A stretch of 64,000 nucleotides of DNA from Macrotrachela quadricornifera (taxonomy: Eukaryota; Rotifera; Eurotatoria; Philodinida; Philodinidae). Shown piece after piece: positions 20,988 to 33,905 of this stretch (its first letter is position 1; each line of letters starts with the position of its first letter). A program made the position numbers and the translations under genes. Under the pieces are notes generated by a model. The model saw only the letters and a list, made by a program, of their open reading frames with translations. It had not been told where the DNA came from and did no database searches. The DNA is taken from the NCBI GenBank assembly GCA_022393335.1, contig JAJEKB010021543.1, forward strand, positions 360,696-424,695, in the 5' to 3' direction.

Positions 20988-23900
20988 TTAACTTGATCCA
21001 CTGCTCAATTGAGATAATTGATATAATGCATTGGTGACCTATTTAAATAAATTATTTAATTAAAAAAAAAACGTCAATATAAAAACAAACATTTTTTAAT
21101 GCATTATGTGTTGTTATTAATACAGAATGAAGACTAGTTAACTGAGTTTGATAATATTCTTCTTGTTTTTTTAATAATGATGACCATTCATTATCATCTT
21201 GTTGATATCTAAAAGAATTTTATTTCAAATAAAAAATCAAATAAATATTATCTTACAAAAATCTATTGAATGATGTCGGGTAATTTTGAACAAGACGATC
21301 GGTCATTTGATCAATATGATTTAATTTTACACATAAAAATATGTTCACAATAAGTAAAAATAATACTCTAGAAAAAATAAAAAAAATTTTCTTTTTATTG
21401 TTAAAAATATGTAAAATACTTACGAAATTAAACAAAATAATGTTAAAAAATTATTTTTAGATGAAAAAAATGATTCTTGTAAAACAACATCTGCACCTAG
21501 ATTAAAAATAAATACATGAGTTGTTTTTTTATTAATTATATATATATATACTAATATCATCTTGAGTTGATTCTTCTTGTTGTGAATTAATTGATAAATC
21601 ATTTGTCGAAGAAGTTAATTCAGTTATTTGTTCTTCTTGTGATAATCTTGAATTTGTAACTAATTGTGATTGATCTAATTGTTCTTGTTCATTAGTAGTT
21701 TTACATGCACTTTGTGCTCGTGTTCGTTTCGAAGATTCATGATCCATACGTTTCACTAAATAAAAATATAATTATTTTTTAATATTTTTCTAGCAAAGCA
21801 CACTTGATAATATTAATAGATCAATTCGGTTATCTTTTACAAAAACAAAAACAAAATAAATAAATAAGCCAAACAGTAAAGCAATAAAGCAAGATAATAT
21901 AAATATAAAAGATTACACTTACTTAAATCTGTAAATGAATCTTGAAGTGCTGCCATAGCATTTTTTTCGATGAACGCTGAACGTGCACATAAAATATGAC
22001 ATTTAATAAAACGAGATATTGATTTTTTTATTTTCAACTTTTTCATATTTAGTCGTTTTTACGAATGAATGAATAGTATCGTATGCTGATTTACTCATTT
22101 TTTTTTTGTATTTTTATATAACCACTACCTATATATGACACCATCAACAGACGACTATTTTAATGACAGAACAAGAAAAAAGACAACCAATGTGCTGAGT
22201 TTTTCTTGCACAATAGGAAAAGAAAAAGAATGATTGTTGGTTATGTATGACTCTTCGTAAAAAATGGCGTGATCACCGCACGTTATGATAACTTCCAATT
22301 GAAATATTTTGATAAAAAAAAAACTAAAAGAACAACCTTTTCTAACTTACCCTTTATAATAGCCATTACGCTTTTAATATATCTAACTTCGCATGTTAAT
22401 TTAAAATGCGATTTATTTGGTCCAATTTGTACAAGACAATAACGAGATGCAACAAAAAATGAATCAGCATATTTTATTCCTTCATTTCGTACTTCCGTAT
22501 ATATTATATAATGTGATTTTGATGATTCATTTTCAATAATCTGTTAATTAAATCATTCATATAAAAGAATATTACTAGAAGAAAAAGAAGACAATTTTAC
22601 TTGTCTTTCATTAGAACAAATTGTTGTTGAACCAAAAACAGCAGAAACAGTAACTTTATAAGTACATAAACGTTCACGTTTTCTTGTTTCATTATTCATT
22701 TTCCATTCACTAGCATGATAATCTATAAAAAGAAATCTAAAGAGAAAAACATTTTTTTAAATTTACAATACCTTTAATACGACGTGATTTTCGATAAGCA
22801 ACAACAAAATCATTAGTACCAAATATATAATCAAAAAGTTGTTCAACTGACATTGAATATGTTCGATTAATTATTTCAGTTGCTAAATGTGATTCACATG
22901 GACATTGTTTTAAATAATGTATTTCTGTATTATCTATAGAAATTAATAAATAATTTATCATCAAAAAAAGAAAATTTCTATAAAACAAACTAGATGTTTT
23001 ATTTATATCTTGTTTAATTAAACTTGATTGAGATTGTTCTATAGATGGATTTTTTATTATATCATTATTAATTGAATTTATATTTTCATCATCTGTTTGA
23101 TGTTCACCACGTGATGATATACTTGAATAATCATCATCTTGTTGAATAGTTTTTGATTCAATTGGATCTAATGTTATACGCTAAAGAATAATAATATTTA
23201 TTTTTTATAAAAAAAAAATTTTTAACAATAATACAATAATAATGCTAACATTCTTTGTACTAATAGTCGTTATTTAATTAACAACATAAAAGAACAAAGC
23301 AATTATTTAATGCTCATTCGGGATAACTATATATTCTTTTTTTTAATAAAACACATCAAGACTAACTTACCAAAACAATATTCGATAACTAAATTTAATA
23401 GAATTTATTTATCAAATAAAAAGATATGTAGAAGAATCAATTCAATTGATTTATAATAAATTGTTCGTGTTTATAAGCTTAAAAAACCTGATTATATTTT
23501 TTAATTTTCTAAGTTACATACACGAACAAATTATTTAAATCGAATTGAAATGATTTTCTATCAAATCATAATTAATAATTTTTAATATAAAAATCTAATA
23601 AATTTATTCTTACATCATATTTATCATTTGATTGTATCGGTTGTTTTGATGAATCAAATGATGTTTTATGACATGTATCTTCCTCATCAGTTGTCATATC
23701 TAAATCATCTCCATAATTTTCATGAATCATTTTCCATAATTGTTCATTAGATATTGGCTAAAATAATATTTTTTTTTTCGTTAATAAAAGAAAAAATGAA
23801 TACTTTTTCATCTATTACAGCTTTCCATAGTTGATATATTAAATTATATGTTTTTTCACGTGTTACAAAACTTGCAAAAAAATATTTTTCTGCTTTATTT

Positions 23901-26361
23901 GTTTTTATTTCAATAGCATTTGATATAACTTTTGCTGTTTTTTCACGTGTTATATTAACAATATCTTGAAATTTTAAACATAAATTTGTTTTCCAATTAA
24001 GAATATTTGCATAAAAACAAACATAATTTTGAGATAAATACATTCGACCTTGAGTTAATATATCTTTTTGTAATGCACATGAATAATCTAAAAGAAAGAA
24101 AAACAAAAACAAATTATTTTCTAAAATTAAATTATTTCTTACCAACAAGTAATCGTTCAGTAGTTGGTAATTCTTTAAAAACTTTATGAAATTCTTCATT
24201 TCGTTGTCGATATGTTGATTGAAATGGCTAAATTAAATAAATTTATAATTAAAAATAAAAGAAATTAATGTACAATGTAAAAAAAAAAGTTAACTATAAG
24301 ATGCAAAGCACCGAATTATATTAATAAATTAGTGCACTAATATATATATAAAGTTATTGTGTTGAAGCAATTGATGTTAGTTTTTCAAAATGTATCTTTA
24401 TTTACTTGAATACGATTTCTTGGTAATTTTTCTGATCCATATCTAGTTTTAATTGAATGTTTTCTTATTCTATCAGGATATCGATGAGATTTAGTTCGTC
24501 TAAATGTTGATGTTTGATGAATATGTTGATCAAGAACTAATGAATGTCTTGGATATCTTCGTTTATTATTTATAGTAAATGATCGACGACGTTTTGATGC
24601 ATGATTTATTGTAAATGATTGAGCATTTGATACTGATTGTGAAGCACTAGCTGCTATAATTGTATTATCTGTATTTGTTGTTAATGGTATTGATACACCA
24701 GACCATGTTTCAAGTTCATGATGTAATAATGGAAGATATGAAAGTGCAGATATTGATGGTGATTGTGTTGATAAAAATGATTTAATATTTTCTTTTGAAA
24801 GTTTTTCTTCATCATCATTTGTAATTAAAATATTATTATTTGAAGTTTGTATTTCTTCAGGATTTTTATTGATTAAACGTTTTTTTCTTTTAGAATTTCG
24901 ATTATTATTCGAACCAAGAAATAATCGAATTGTATCCATTTAAAATTAATATAGAAAAAAAACTAATAAAACAAATCCATTATAATCAATATAGTTAATC
25001 ATAAATATAAATGATATCTATATTGGTAATTTGTTTTAATGTATACTTTATTTTGCTCTTCGATGATTTCTTTCTTTTTTTTTTCTCGTTCGACGACCTT
25101 TCAGTTTTTAAACAAGTCTACTATTACATTATTTCGTTCTCGTGCATATATCTCTTTCAAAAAAACACATGCCGTATACATAAGAGAAAAATAGAAGAAG
25201 AAGAAAAAAAAATGATCATCATTATTTCTTTACTTTATACAAAGATTGACTCATTGAAGCGTTGAGAAAAAGAAAATATACATATAGTAGATGAATTACA
25301 TAAAGGTAAGAATAAATAGAAAGGTCTCTAATTACTAAACGATAAAAATAGATCATAAAAATCCGATAAATACTTACATTATACCACGCTTTCTTTTTTT
25401 TTGTTGTTAATGAAGATTTTTCTTGTGTGACGTGTTTAATAGATGTTGTTGGTGATGTATTATTTGAATTTATTTTAGTTGAGGATTTTCTTCGTATAAT
25501 TGCATTTGTTGAATTATTATTTAATAAATCATTATCATTTTTTGAATTAGTTAAAGAAAGATCTTCAACACTTGCTGATTTAATTGGATCACTTTTATTT
25601 CTTCTATGTTCATTTCGATATTGTTTTGTATGAAGATGTGATGATGATGATGAAGAATTTAATTGTTCTTTTAAATCATTTTGTTCAGTTGATAAATTTG
25701 AATGAATTGATGGTGATGTGATAATAAATGTTGTTGTATTAGAACATTCATTTGTTGAATTTGGAAGGCATTCTATATTTGTTTGATTATTGGAAGATTT
25801 TTCATTAGTTATATCAATATTATTTGATTGTTGTGTATCCGAAGATATTATTATCATTTGATCAGATTCTTCTAATGGACTTTGAGTTATTGATGAATTT
25901 TCTGGTGAAAAACTATGAATATGAAAATATTCTTTTCTATTTAGATTTTTGCATTAAAATAAAAAAAAAATTAAATTTTTCTTTTTTTTTTTTTTTTTTG
26001 TAATTTTTAATAAACGAATGAGCAGCAAATCTACCTGAGTAACTGTTTACTCTTAGCCAGAATATCATCAAGCGTAGATAAAGAAGTCATTCGACGATGA
26101 ACAAATTTTTTCATATTCGATAATATATCACTATTGTATTATAACAAAAAAATGCTATTTAAAAAAAAAAACAAAAAACTATATTGTCTTTTTTTTTTGT
26201 TCTTTCTATTATTTGATAAACTAAGTATCGTATGATTCTGGTTACATTTCTCGAAGAAACAAAAGATAACATTTTTTATTTATTTGTTTTTTCGTTTTTA
26301 TAATATCTGTTCAATATATATATTTTATTTCTCACCTAGGTGTTGTTTCTTCTGATGACAT
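20988..26361 (-). CDS. GRAMD1: GRAMD1/Aster family sterol-transfer protein (GRAM + VASt)
   Basis: Sixteen exons on the minus strand: 26361-26336, 26130-26035, 25912-25378, 24227-24143, 24087-23804, 23757-23614, 23180-22991, 22933-22772, 22722-22601, 22540-22351, 21976-21923, 21755-21552, 21496-21424, 21367-21257, 21208-21091 and 21038-20988. All phases agree; 814 residues. Residues 1-219 are a Ser/Asn-rich N-terminus. A GRAM domain lies at about 220-342 (DYSCALQKDILTQGRMYLS, then FYANILNWKT, then NAIEIKTNKAEKYFF). A VASt sterol-binding domain lies at about 455-629 (CPCESHLATEIINRTYSMSV .. FVVAYRKSRRIK .. YTEVRNEGIKYADSFFVASR). A membrane segment follows at about 710-735, then a short tail. 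In animals these ER-anchored proteins carry cholesterol from plasma membrane to ER at contact sites, with GRAM reading anionic lipid. The 1,150-nt third intron holds an alternative first exon. Confidence 0.85.
24406..24939 (-). CDS. GRAMD1: Alternative first exon of GRAMD1/Aster gene
   Basis: ATG at 24939 opens 178 codons that run to a perfect donor (CAA|gtaaat at 24406/24405). Splicing in phase 0 to the GRAM exon at 24227 would give a 773-residue isoform lacking residues 1-219 of the long form. Its sequence is basic and Ser/Asn-rich (RKKRLINKNPEEIQ, then SPSISALSYLPLLHHE, then RRYPRHSLVLD), with no known domain. It lies wholly inside the long third intron, so it needs its own promoter. An unspliced reading ends in TGA six codons past the donor and is less likely. 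Confidence 0.6.
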
Positions 26362-27865
26362 TATGATTAATATTATACAATCTGAAATAGAATAAATCTT
26401 TCATTTCCAAAAAAACAAAAACGAAACGAAAGCAATATGACGACAAATATATTTTATTTTTCATATGTATATGAGAAACAAAAGCGAAAATAATAATAAC
26501 AACAAAATAATGAGTAGAGATTAATATAAATACACCAATATTGCAACGAATATATACTTCATCTTCTTCGTTATTTTTTATTCGATTGACTTACATTGGA
26601 GGTCGATTTTGTCTAAATAAGAAAAAAGAAAGATAGATAAGAAATGATCGATAAGAAAGAAATAGTCAAGCAATGTAAAGCTTAGTAAGTAGAAATAAAA
26701 AACAAAATTCTATTGTCTTTAAGACAATTTTTTTTTGTTGTTGTTAGTTTGTTTTTTTGTTATTGAACTCATCTGATATGTTAATCAATTATTTTCTTTT
26801 TCTTTTTTTGATTGATTGTAATTATCTCATTGTTTCCTATTAACATAAAAGAAAAAAAGAGAGCGAATAATTTAAAAACAACATAGAAACTTTATTTTAG
26901 TTTGATAATATTAGTAATAAAAAAACTTAATTTCCCTTGTGTGACACAGAAAAAAAAAATATTAAGTATCGAACGAATATATGCTTATAAACACTTCTAA
27001 GCATTTTGACACTAGAAAAAGAATTAGCTTTGAAGAATAGTTCTATTATATAGCTTTTGTTATAAAAAATGATTAATTTCCGATATAAATATTTTTAATA
27101 GTCTTACAAGTTAAAAATAAAAATCTGTGGTTTACTTGAATATTATCATATTTGTTAACATATGAGATCACCTGGGCAAAGTATCAAGACAGAATTGAAA
27201 AGAAAAAAAAACCTTAGGTCATCTGTTTCAAATATGATATAATATGCAAATGATAAGAGATATACATTTATGAAGATAAAAAGAACATTTTATAACTCGT
27301 ACGTTACAACAATAATTTGTTTATATACTGAAAAGAAATTGCTTATAATGAAATATATTTTCATAAAATTCAATTATACGAATCATTATTTGAAATGACA
27401 TATTTTATTGACTGACAGCATCTATCTGGTTAGAAATAATATAAGCATGAGACACATCAAATTGACATAGACCAATAAGAATTTGTTGTATTTTTTTATA
27501 AAATAATCAAGGGATCTTACATCAAAATAATAAATATTGACTAAGATATTCGATAGAATTTTATTCATGTAAATATTTGAAATAATTATTGAATAGTGAA
27601 TACTGATTTATATAAAAATTAATTTAACACGTCATTATGAATTTCCGTTCATCTTCTTTCGGACAATTACAATTTTTAATGAAGAAAATGTAATCAAGCT
27701 GAAACAAAATATAGTTAAGTATTCTAACTAAAATATCAATCTATGATATAGATATATTGACTACACTAATATCATTCCGCATGATCCACTCGAAATTCAA
27801 TTGAATATTAATCTATATCTTTTAAGGTCATAGTGACATATAAATATATTAAATTTCAATAAATC
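26362..27865. other. Intergenic region between GRAMD1 and TMEM30 genes
   Basis: AT-rich with homopolymer runs. It must contain the GRAMD1 promoter and 5' UTR; possible 5' UTR splice sites occur near 26390-26600. No other gene seen. Confidence 0.45.
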
Positions 27866-29239
27866 TTACGTTTTCCATGTTTTATGAAGAATAAAAAATG
27901 CCACAAATGCAATCATACAAATAATTCCAACAACAATATAAGCCCAACCAAGAAATGGATTTTTTCCTCCCATCCAAGATGTTGTACTTATAATAAATTG
28001 TTTTCTTCCAGAAAAACTTGATACTGGATAACCTTTAAAAATAAAAATTTTATATTTTAATTAATTAAATAAAATTTTTACTATAATTTATTGTTAATAC
28101 ATAATTTCCTTGAGGTAAACCATTTTGAAAAATACTCGAAGTAGTTAAATTTAATTTTCTATATAATTTTCTAAATGTTGGCATTGCAGCAGTACGCATC
28201 CATACAATAAAATCTTCATTTTGATAACCATTATTATCAGTATTATTTCTATCTAAATCCCAAGCAGTATAATTCCAATTTGGTGGGTGAGGATTATTAG
28301 CAAAAACTATTTAAATAAAATTTATCATTTATTACAAAAAAAAAAATGAATCTTTTATATTTACAAGTAGCTGCTTCTGGCGGATTTTTAAATTTTACTG
28401 CTTTATCTGTTGTCCATGCAATGCCAAGATTTGTAAATGGAACAGTTTGATTACCATTCAATCGTAATGTTAACGTATCTAATACACAATAAAAAAAAAC
28501 CAAACAAAATTTTTTAATAATAAGTTTATAAAAACAAACCATTAAATTTCGAATTTGCAATAGCACCACATGGTGTGTAATCTATACCACTACCATTTAC
28601 TTGAAATGGTTGACAATCAGTATTAACTCGATCTGTTTTACCTAATAACTGATTATCATCACGAGATTTAACATAACGACGATGATTTTGATAATAGTTT
28701 ATTAAGCCATAATAAAAATAAACTTCACCCTAAAAAAACATTTTTTTTCTTTTAAAATATTAAAATAAATCTACTAACAGTAAATGATTGATCTAATCTA
28801 AATGTTGCATTACATATACATGATACACCAGTATAATTTTTACTCTGTAATACATCGGCACATGTTCTATTTGCTTCACTTGTACTCATACAATTTGAAT
28901 CTGTATAATCAATATCATATTCAAGTACCTTCAATTAATTAAATTATTAATAGAATTCTAGATAAAAGAATAGATCATACTCGTTCGGATGTAATGATTA
29001 GTACAATACCAATTGGAATAAATATTAAACCAATTATTAAAAAAACTGGTAAAGCTGTATCTGCAGTTATTATTGGTTGCCATGCTGGTAAACGTTGTTG
29101 TTTAAATGGAGTATCTAAAGAATTAAGAAAAAAAGAAGACATAATAAGAACAAATAAGGATAGTTATAAGATAATTACCCGCTGGTTTTCTACTTTTTTG
29201 TTCATCTTGATTTCCTTCAGATTCAGATTGACTAGGCAT
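27866..29239 (-). CDS. TMEM30: TMEM30/CDC50 family P4-ATPase (lipid flippase) beta subunit
   Basis: Seven exons on the minus strand: 29239-29179, 29114-28981, 28928-28779, 28729-28540, 28478-28365, 28306-28082 and 28032-27866; 346 residues with consistent phases. Layout is the CDC50 one: a cytosolic N-terminus with [19 protein letters not shown]1 at about 42-61, a large extracellular/lumenal loop with several N-glycosylation sequons (NRT, NYT, NAT, NGS, NQT, NNT, NLT) and paired cysteines, and TM2 near 317-337. Diagnostic segments are [32 protein letters not shown] and [16 protein letters not shown]. The loop ends in [18 protein letters not shown], and TM2 is preceded by [16 protein letters not shown]50 proteins chaperone and activate P4-ATPases that move phosphatidylserine to the cytosolic leaflet. 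Length is close to human TMEM30A. Confidence 0.93.
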
Positions 29240-30876
29240 TTTAGATCGATTTATTCAGAAATGAAAGAAAAATTAAATTTTTTTACCATAATCAGGCAAG
29301 AATAAAAGAACAAAACCATCTGGCCCATCATGTGATGAGTCATTATTCTACGACAATGTCAATTTTATTTCGTTTTTATTGAGTTACTCATTATATTATT
29401 GAAAATATATTTTTATTTTAATTATTAAAAATCGTTTTTTATAAATAAACTGATAATTCAAAAATGAAGAAATATGTAGGATAGATGTCACTTTTCACTA
29501 ATATTTCTCACTGTGGCATCTATAAAATTAGTTATCTGTTGTTATACTACATGAACCAGAGATGTTACAAGGATAGTTCAAGGTCATATCTTCATACCCT
29601 ACAAATTTTACACATACTATATTCTACTTGGGAATAAAATCACTTTGATTTGTCTCGAAAATGTGAAGAAAGGGATAAACAATACAGATAGCTTTATTAA
29701 CTATTACATAAGACTGCCATATATCTATGGTGAAGATAAAGCTTTTTTAAGCATGATTGAAACTTGCAAACAAAAGCAAATGTTGTCAGTTTATCAGTGG
29801 ACAATGAATTGTAGGTAGGAAAAGTCGGATTTGTGGTATTACATATTGTAATTAATGTTTTTCTTTGCCATCGTGTATGATAATATGGAAAATATGTACA
29901 ATAAAACAAAATGTGAATTTTCTTATCTTAAATTATTTGAAATATGATCATAATTGTATGGATAGTGTCAGAAATAGTATTTCACATAATTTTGATGTGA
30001 AATTTGAAAGGAATTTACTGGTAATAGTATTTTTATCTTTTAATTAACTTCTTTTTTTAAGAATTTTTCAAGATTTCAACATAGTTTCATGAAAGATGCT
30101 CCCCAATGACATTTGCTCTCGAGACCCAGAGTTAAACCTAGACAGAACCGAAACCTACTCTCTGTCTGGCTCTCATTCTCACTCAGGAAAGACTTTTATC
30201 CGAGAGTATAAATCATTTAAAATAAGTAAGAAGATTAAACATTCTTTTTTTTGTCAAAGTTATTTAAATTAGTTGCTTATGTTGAGAATCGCCCCGCATA
30301 AAAAGAATTGGTTCAAAATGAAATGTATCATCAGCGTAGTTATGTATCTAGCTAATTGGAATACATGCGGTTGTATACGAAGAAACAATTTACAGAAAAA
30401 AACCAATTGAATACACATTAAAAGTGATTTTAGAATTTTTTGTATCTGCTTCGACAAGCACCTTGACATCTTCATGTGAATAGAAATACGTCCTCAAATA
30501 TAGCAGGTATATTTCATAAGACGTGTCTCATTGCATGTCTTCAGAAATATATTTTTCCAATTATGAATGGAGTTTTTACCAAAGATGTTCTTACTTCAGA
30601 AAGATCTCTTCGTGTGCAACAGTTTTAAATACACATCGTGTTAACTAGGTACTGTGATTGTTGTGATGAATATTTTCAGGGAGGAAATTTATCGGATTTC
30701 TTCATAGCACGTTGCAAAGGAGCATTACAGTAACCTCAAGACACGCTTTGTAATACAGAAAACATTATTTATTTATCAATTGTTCTTTTCTATTTAATAA
30801 AAAAAGCTTAAATGTTAACATATACGTTAATGCTAAAAAGAAATCAATTTTTTAAATGGATCTTTTAAACTGTCTT
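29240..30876. other. Non-coding region between TMEM30 and ubiquitin-like paralogue
   Basis: No supported ORF or RNA gene. Confidence 0.45.
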
Positions 30877-32168
30877 TTAGTTTGAGACATCATCATCTTC
30901 TTCATTATCATCATCGTCACTATTTTCACTATCAATAAATGTTGATGATACTATCGTCCATAAGCTGGGAGCACCACATGGACTTACAACCCCTTGAATT
31001 TCACGATATAAAGTAGATAGAATGGCATGTGCTTGGATAGCAAATTCTTGTAATTCAGTTGATGACGAACGATGAATATGCTTGGTATTTTTTATTTTGA
31101 ATGCAAGAACGAGTCTAACAGCATCAGCACAATGGTTAGGCAAACGATTGAAATTTTGTCGACCACTAGTAAAATGGTACATTCCAGCTCGCAAACGTAG
31201 TACTATATGAATTATAGCATCATTTGCTATGTAGTAGTCTCCAAGTGTTCTATCGTCTTCAAGTTGTCTGCCAGAAAGCATAAGACGTTGCTGATCAAGA
31301 GGAATATCCTCCTTCTTTTGTATCATTGTTTTAACGGTATATATCTCCATCGCTGAATTTACAAAAACCGAAAACCGTTTTCCAGGAAGACTTTGCACAA
31401 ATACACCAAAAGTGGCATTCGAGTTCGTTGCCTAATTGTTTCGAAGGAAAAGAAAATAATATAAGATCAGAAGAAATATTAGAAGAAACCATTTACTTTT
31501 TCATTTTTAACTTTCGCCATGATGATATTATTACCTTGATATAACCGACAAGACATAATAGTATCTTCTGACTTGAGTATTGTACCTTTATTCCAATCTT
31601 CTTCACTCGGCATAGTCGTTTGATCGATCTCACATAATTTTAATTCTACATTAGTAAATTTGTGGTGATCTTTTATTCGAAGTTTGATTTTCTCAGTATT
31701 ATCCATTAGTAGAACTGGCAATATAAACTGGTGAAATGATACACTTTTATAAGTTGCAATCCAAACTGTCACATGACCATATGCAATAAATTGATAATTA
31801 TTTTTATAGTTGCATGCACACAAACGAAGGTCATCTTTGGCCAATGGAGAGATACCATTTTCCTCTATAGTACCAAATTTTATCCATTGTTTTAAATATT
31901 TTGGTACATAACCTTTCTTATATTTTCTTATTATTGCACTCAATGGTATATGATCCATATATTCATCAATGATTTTATTTCCAAATGGATCAATAATGGC
32001 TAATGAATGAGATTTTAATTCCTTTCGCATTTTTTTCTCATTCATCCATTGATCCTTAAGAATATTCTCGACTTCATTCATTCGATTTTGAATTGCTTGA
32101 ACATGTGAAACTAATTCTTCATAAACAAATGAAGATGGTGGCGGAGGTAAAACAGCAGTTGTTGCCAT
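30877..32168 (-). CDS. Ubiquitin-domain protein, paralogue of the gene at 1.0 kb
   Basis: Two minus-strand exons, 32168-31497 and 31431-30877, with a 65-nt intron at the same place and phase as in the paralogue; 408 residues, TAA stop. The ATG at 32168 ([13 protein letters not shown]) is chosen; a longer reading would need TTG. The N-terminal region of about 224 residues shares [28 protein letters not shown] and the LYQ..NIIM segment. The ubiquitin fold has lost key features: K48 is R, K63 is N, I44 is M and the end is LRLRAG instead of LRLRGG. Conjugation or precursor cleavage is therefore unlikely and it is probably an integral domain. [11 protein letters not shown] and an acidic tail follow. 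There is no deiodinase extension or SECIS downstream. A TTTTAG acceptor precedes the start, as in the paralogue. Confidence 0.8.
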
Positions 32169-33650
32169 TACGTCTGGCTGCAAACTATCAGTTATCTAAA
32201 ACAAAAATCTTATGCTAATGCAAATTATAAACAAGGCTGACAAATATTTCTGAACAAGCAATTTTTGTATATGAAAACGAATTATTGAAAAATCTACGTC
32301 GTTTTATGTATGAAGCATTTAATTAAAAGAGAGACAAGGAAAAAGCTCGAGTGAAGTTCCTCTTTTGAACTACCTATTATGTAATATAGTTAATATGAGA
32401 TAAACTCTTAGCTTTCATCGTTTAATAATCCAACTTTACACATAGATAAACTAAAAAATGATAAATAAAATGACAAATCACAATGTGTAAAATTAGAGAT
32501 AAAAATGAATCAGTTTTGATTCTGGCTTTGAGAGACTCCCAAACGTCATCCATAAAACTTTTTCCAACTAGATAAAGTGCAGGAATGAATTGATATAATT
32601 CCCACTAGCCCAAGGTTTGTTGAAGCTGTCATTAAACTATGCCCCATATTCGATTCGGACTGTTTTTATTTTACTGATAAACAATACAATAGTTTTAAAG
32701 ACATAGAACACTAGACTTGATTTCTTTATGACATACTCCTAGAGTCTGAATACTGTTGGGACACTATAGATAATTTCAAATACATGAACAATTTCTTACA
32801 CATATTTACCTTTCCCTAAAAACAAGCAGTAATGATCAAAAAAACTCAATACTTACGATGCTGATTTCACTTTTCAATTATTCAAGAATGAAACGTTCAA
32901 CATTACTTAAAAGATCAGTCTCTGGCACAGTTACCTTATTTTCTCCAGCAATAAAATAAAATATGATATCGAAGTAACCGAAGTAGCCTCATATTTATTT
33001 TATATAGTTGGAAAAAACCCGATGACGATTGTTGACAATGTGTCACTCTTTAATTTCTGATTGGATTTTTTTAAATAGTAATATGAACACCTCTTACGTA
33101 TAACTAGGGTAATAATGTTGTCAATTCAAGAAAAAGAACGAGAAAAAGGTAACTTCATCATCTAATTTTTTATAATTTTCATAGATGACTCATAGGACAT
33201 AAAGAGCACGTACGTATTGCCGTAAGGAAGTGAGATAATGGATTCCAATGAATGGCTTTGACTAACTAAAATATTAGAAAGAAACATTTTTTCATGGTTA
33301 TACTAAATACAAATTCATAGTATGTTATTTGTAAACGACAGTATACAATTGTTTTTTTGTTATATATTACGAGAAAGTAAGCGTAGTCGTATGATTATAT
33401 TTATTTAAAATATCCGTTAATAATAATTAAATGTTTCTAAAAATCATATATATCCGTGCACGGCAAAACAACTTCAAAAAATAGACTAGAAGTTATAGAA
33501 AGGTAAGAAATACAACAAAAAAAACTTGGTCAGATCAATACAGATCAAATAATTGGATAAAGATGAAAAAAAGAAAGAACATGTTTTCTTTTTTTCTATT
33601 CAATTGGTTGTTGTTTATTCAGTTACAATTTCAGAGAAAGCTAACTTCGC
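32169..33650. other. AT-rich non-coding region
   Basis: Upstream flank of the ubiquitin-like paralogue. No gene seen. Confidence 0.4.
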
Positions 33651-33905
33651 TTGTAGTCAAGCATTTTTCAAAGTTTCACGATGACATTGTTCAATCAAGA
33701 AATCACTGAGTTTGAGCCTAAGATGATATTCGAAAACCTCACCATACATGTAAGAAGATAAATAGTATTTACCACGAACAGCTTCTAAAAAAATCAAAGA
33801 CAAAAGTAAAATGAAAAAAAAAACAGCAAATAAATCATTCAAATTATGAAACTGATCAAAATCAAATGCTAGTCTTGCCAAATATGATCGAACTGGAGAA
33901 AGAAC
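33651..33905 (-). other. Possible exon or gene fragment
   Basis: The minus strand shows a TTTTTTTAG acceptor, then a 41-codon segment (RGKYYLSSYMYGEVFEYHLR, then LSDFLIEQC) ending in TGA at about 33650. Upstream, after a CTTTCTCCAG acceptor, comes YLARLAFDFDQFHNLN. No donor joins them in frame. It could be the end of a degraded or unusual gene, or chance. Family not recognised. Confidence 0.2.

Noticed and set aside
22934..22990. Hydrophobic stretch inside the VASt exon as a membrane segment
   Set aside because: It is a 57-nt intron (gtttgt..tatag) that happens to stay open; removing it restores the VASt sequence.
25222..25377. Continuation of the GRAMD1 N-terminal ORF past AWYN
   Set aside because: A perfect donor (gtaagt) follows AAT at 25378; beyond it the frame is hydrophobic intron sequence, and the GRAM exon joins in phase.
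32169..32183. Five extra N-terminal residues of the ubiquitin-like paralogue
   Set aside because: Would require a TTG start; ATG at 32168 fits the paralogue length.
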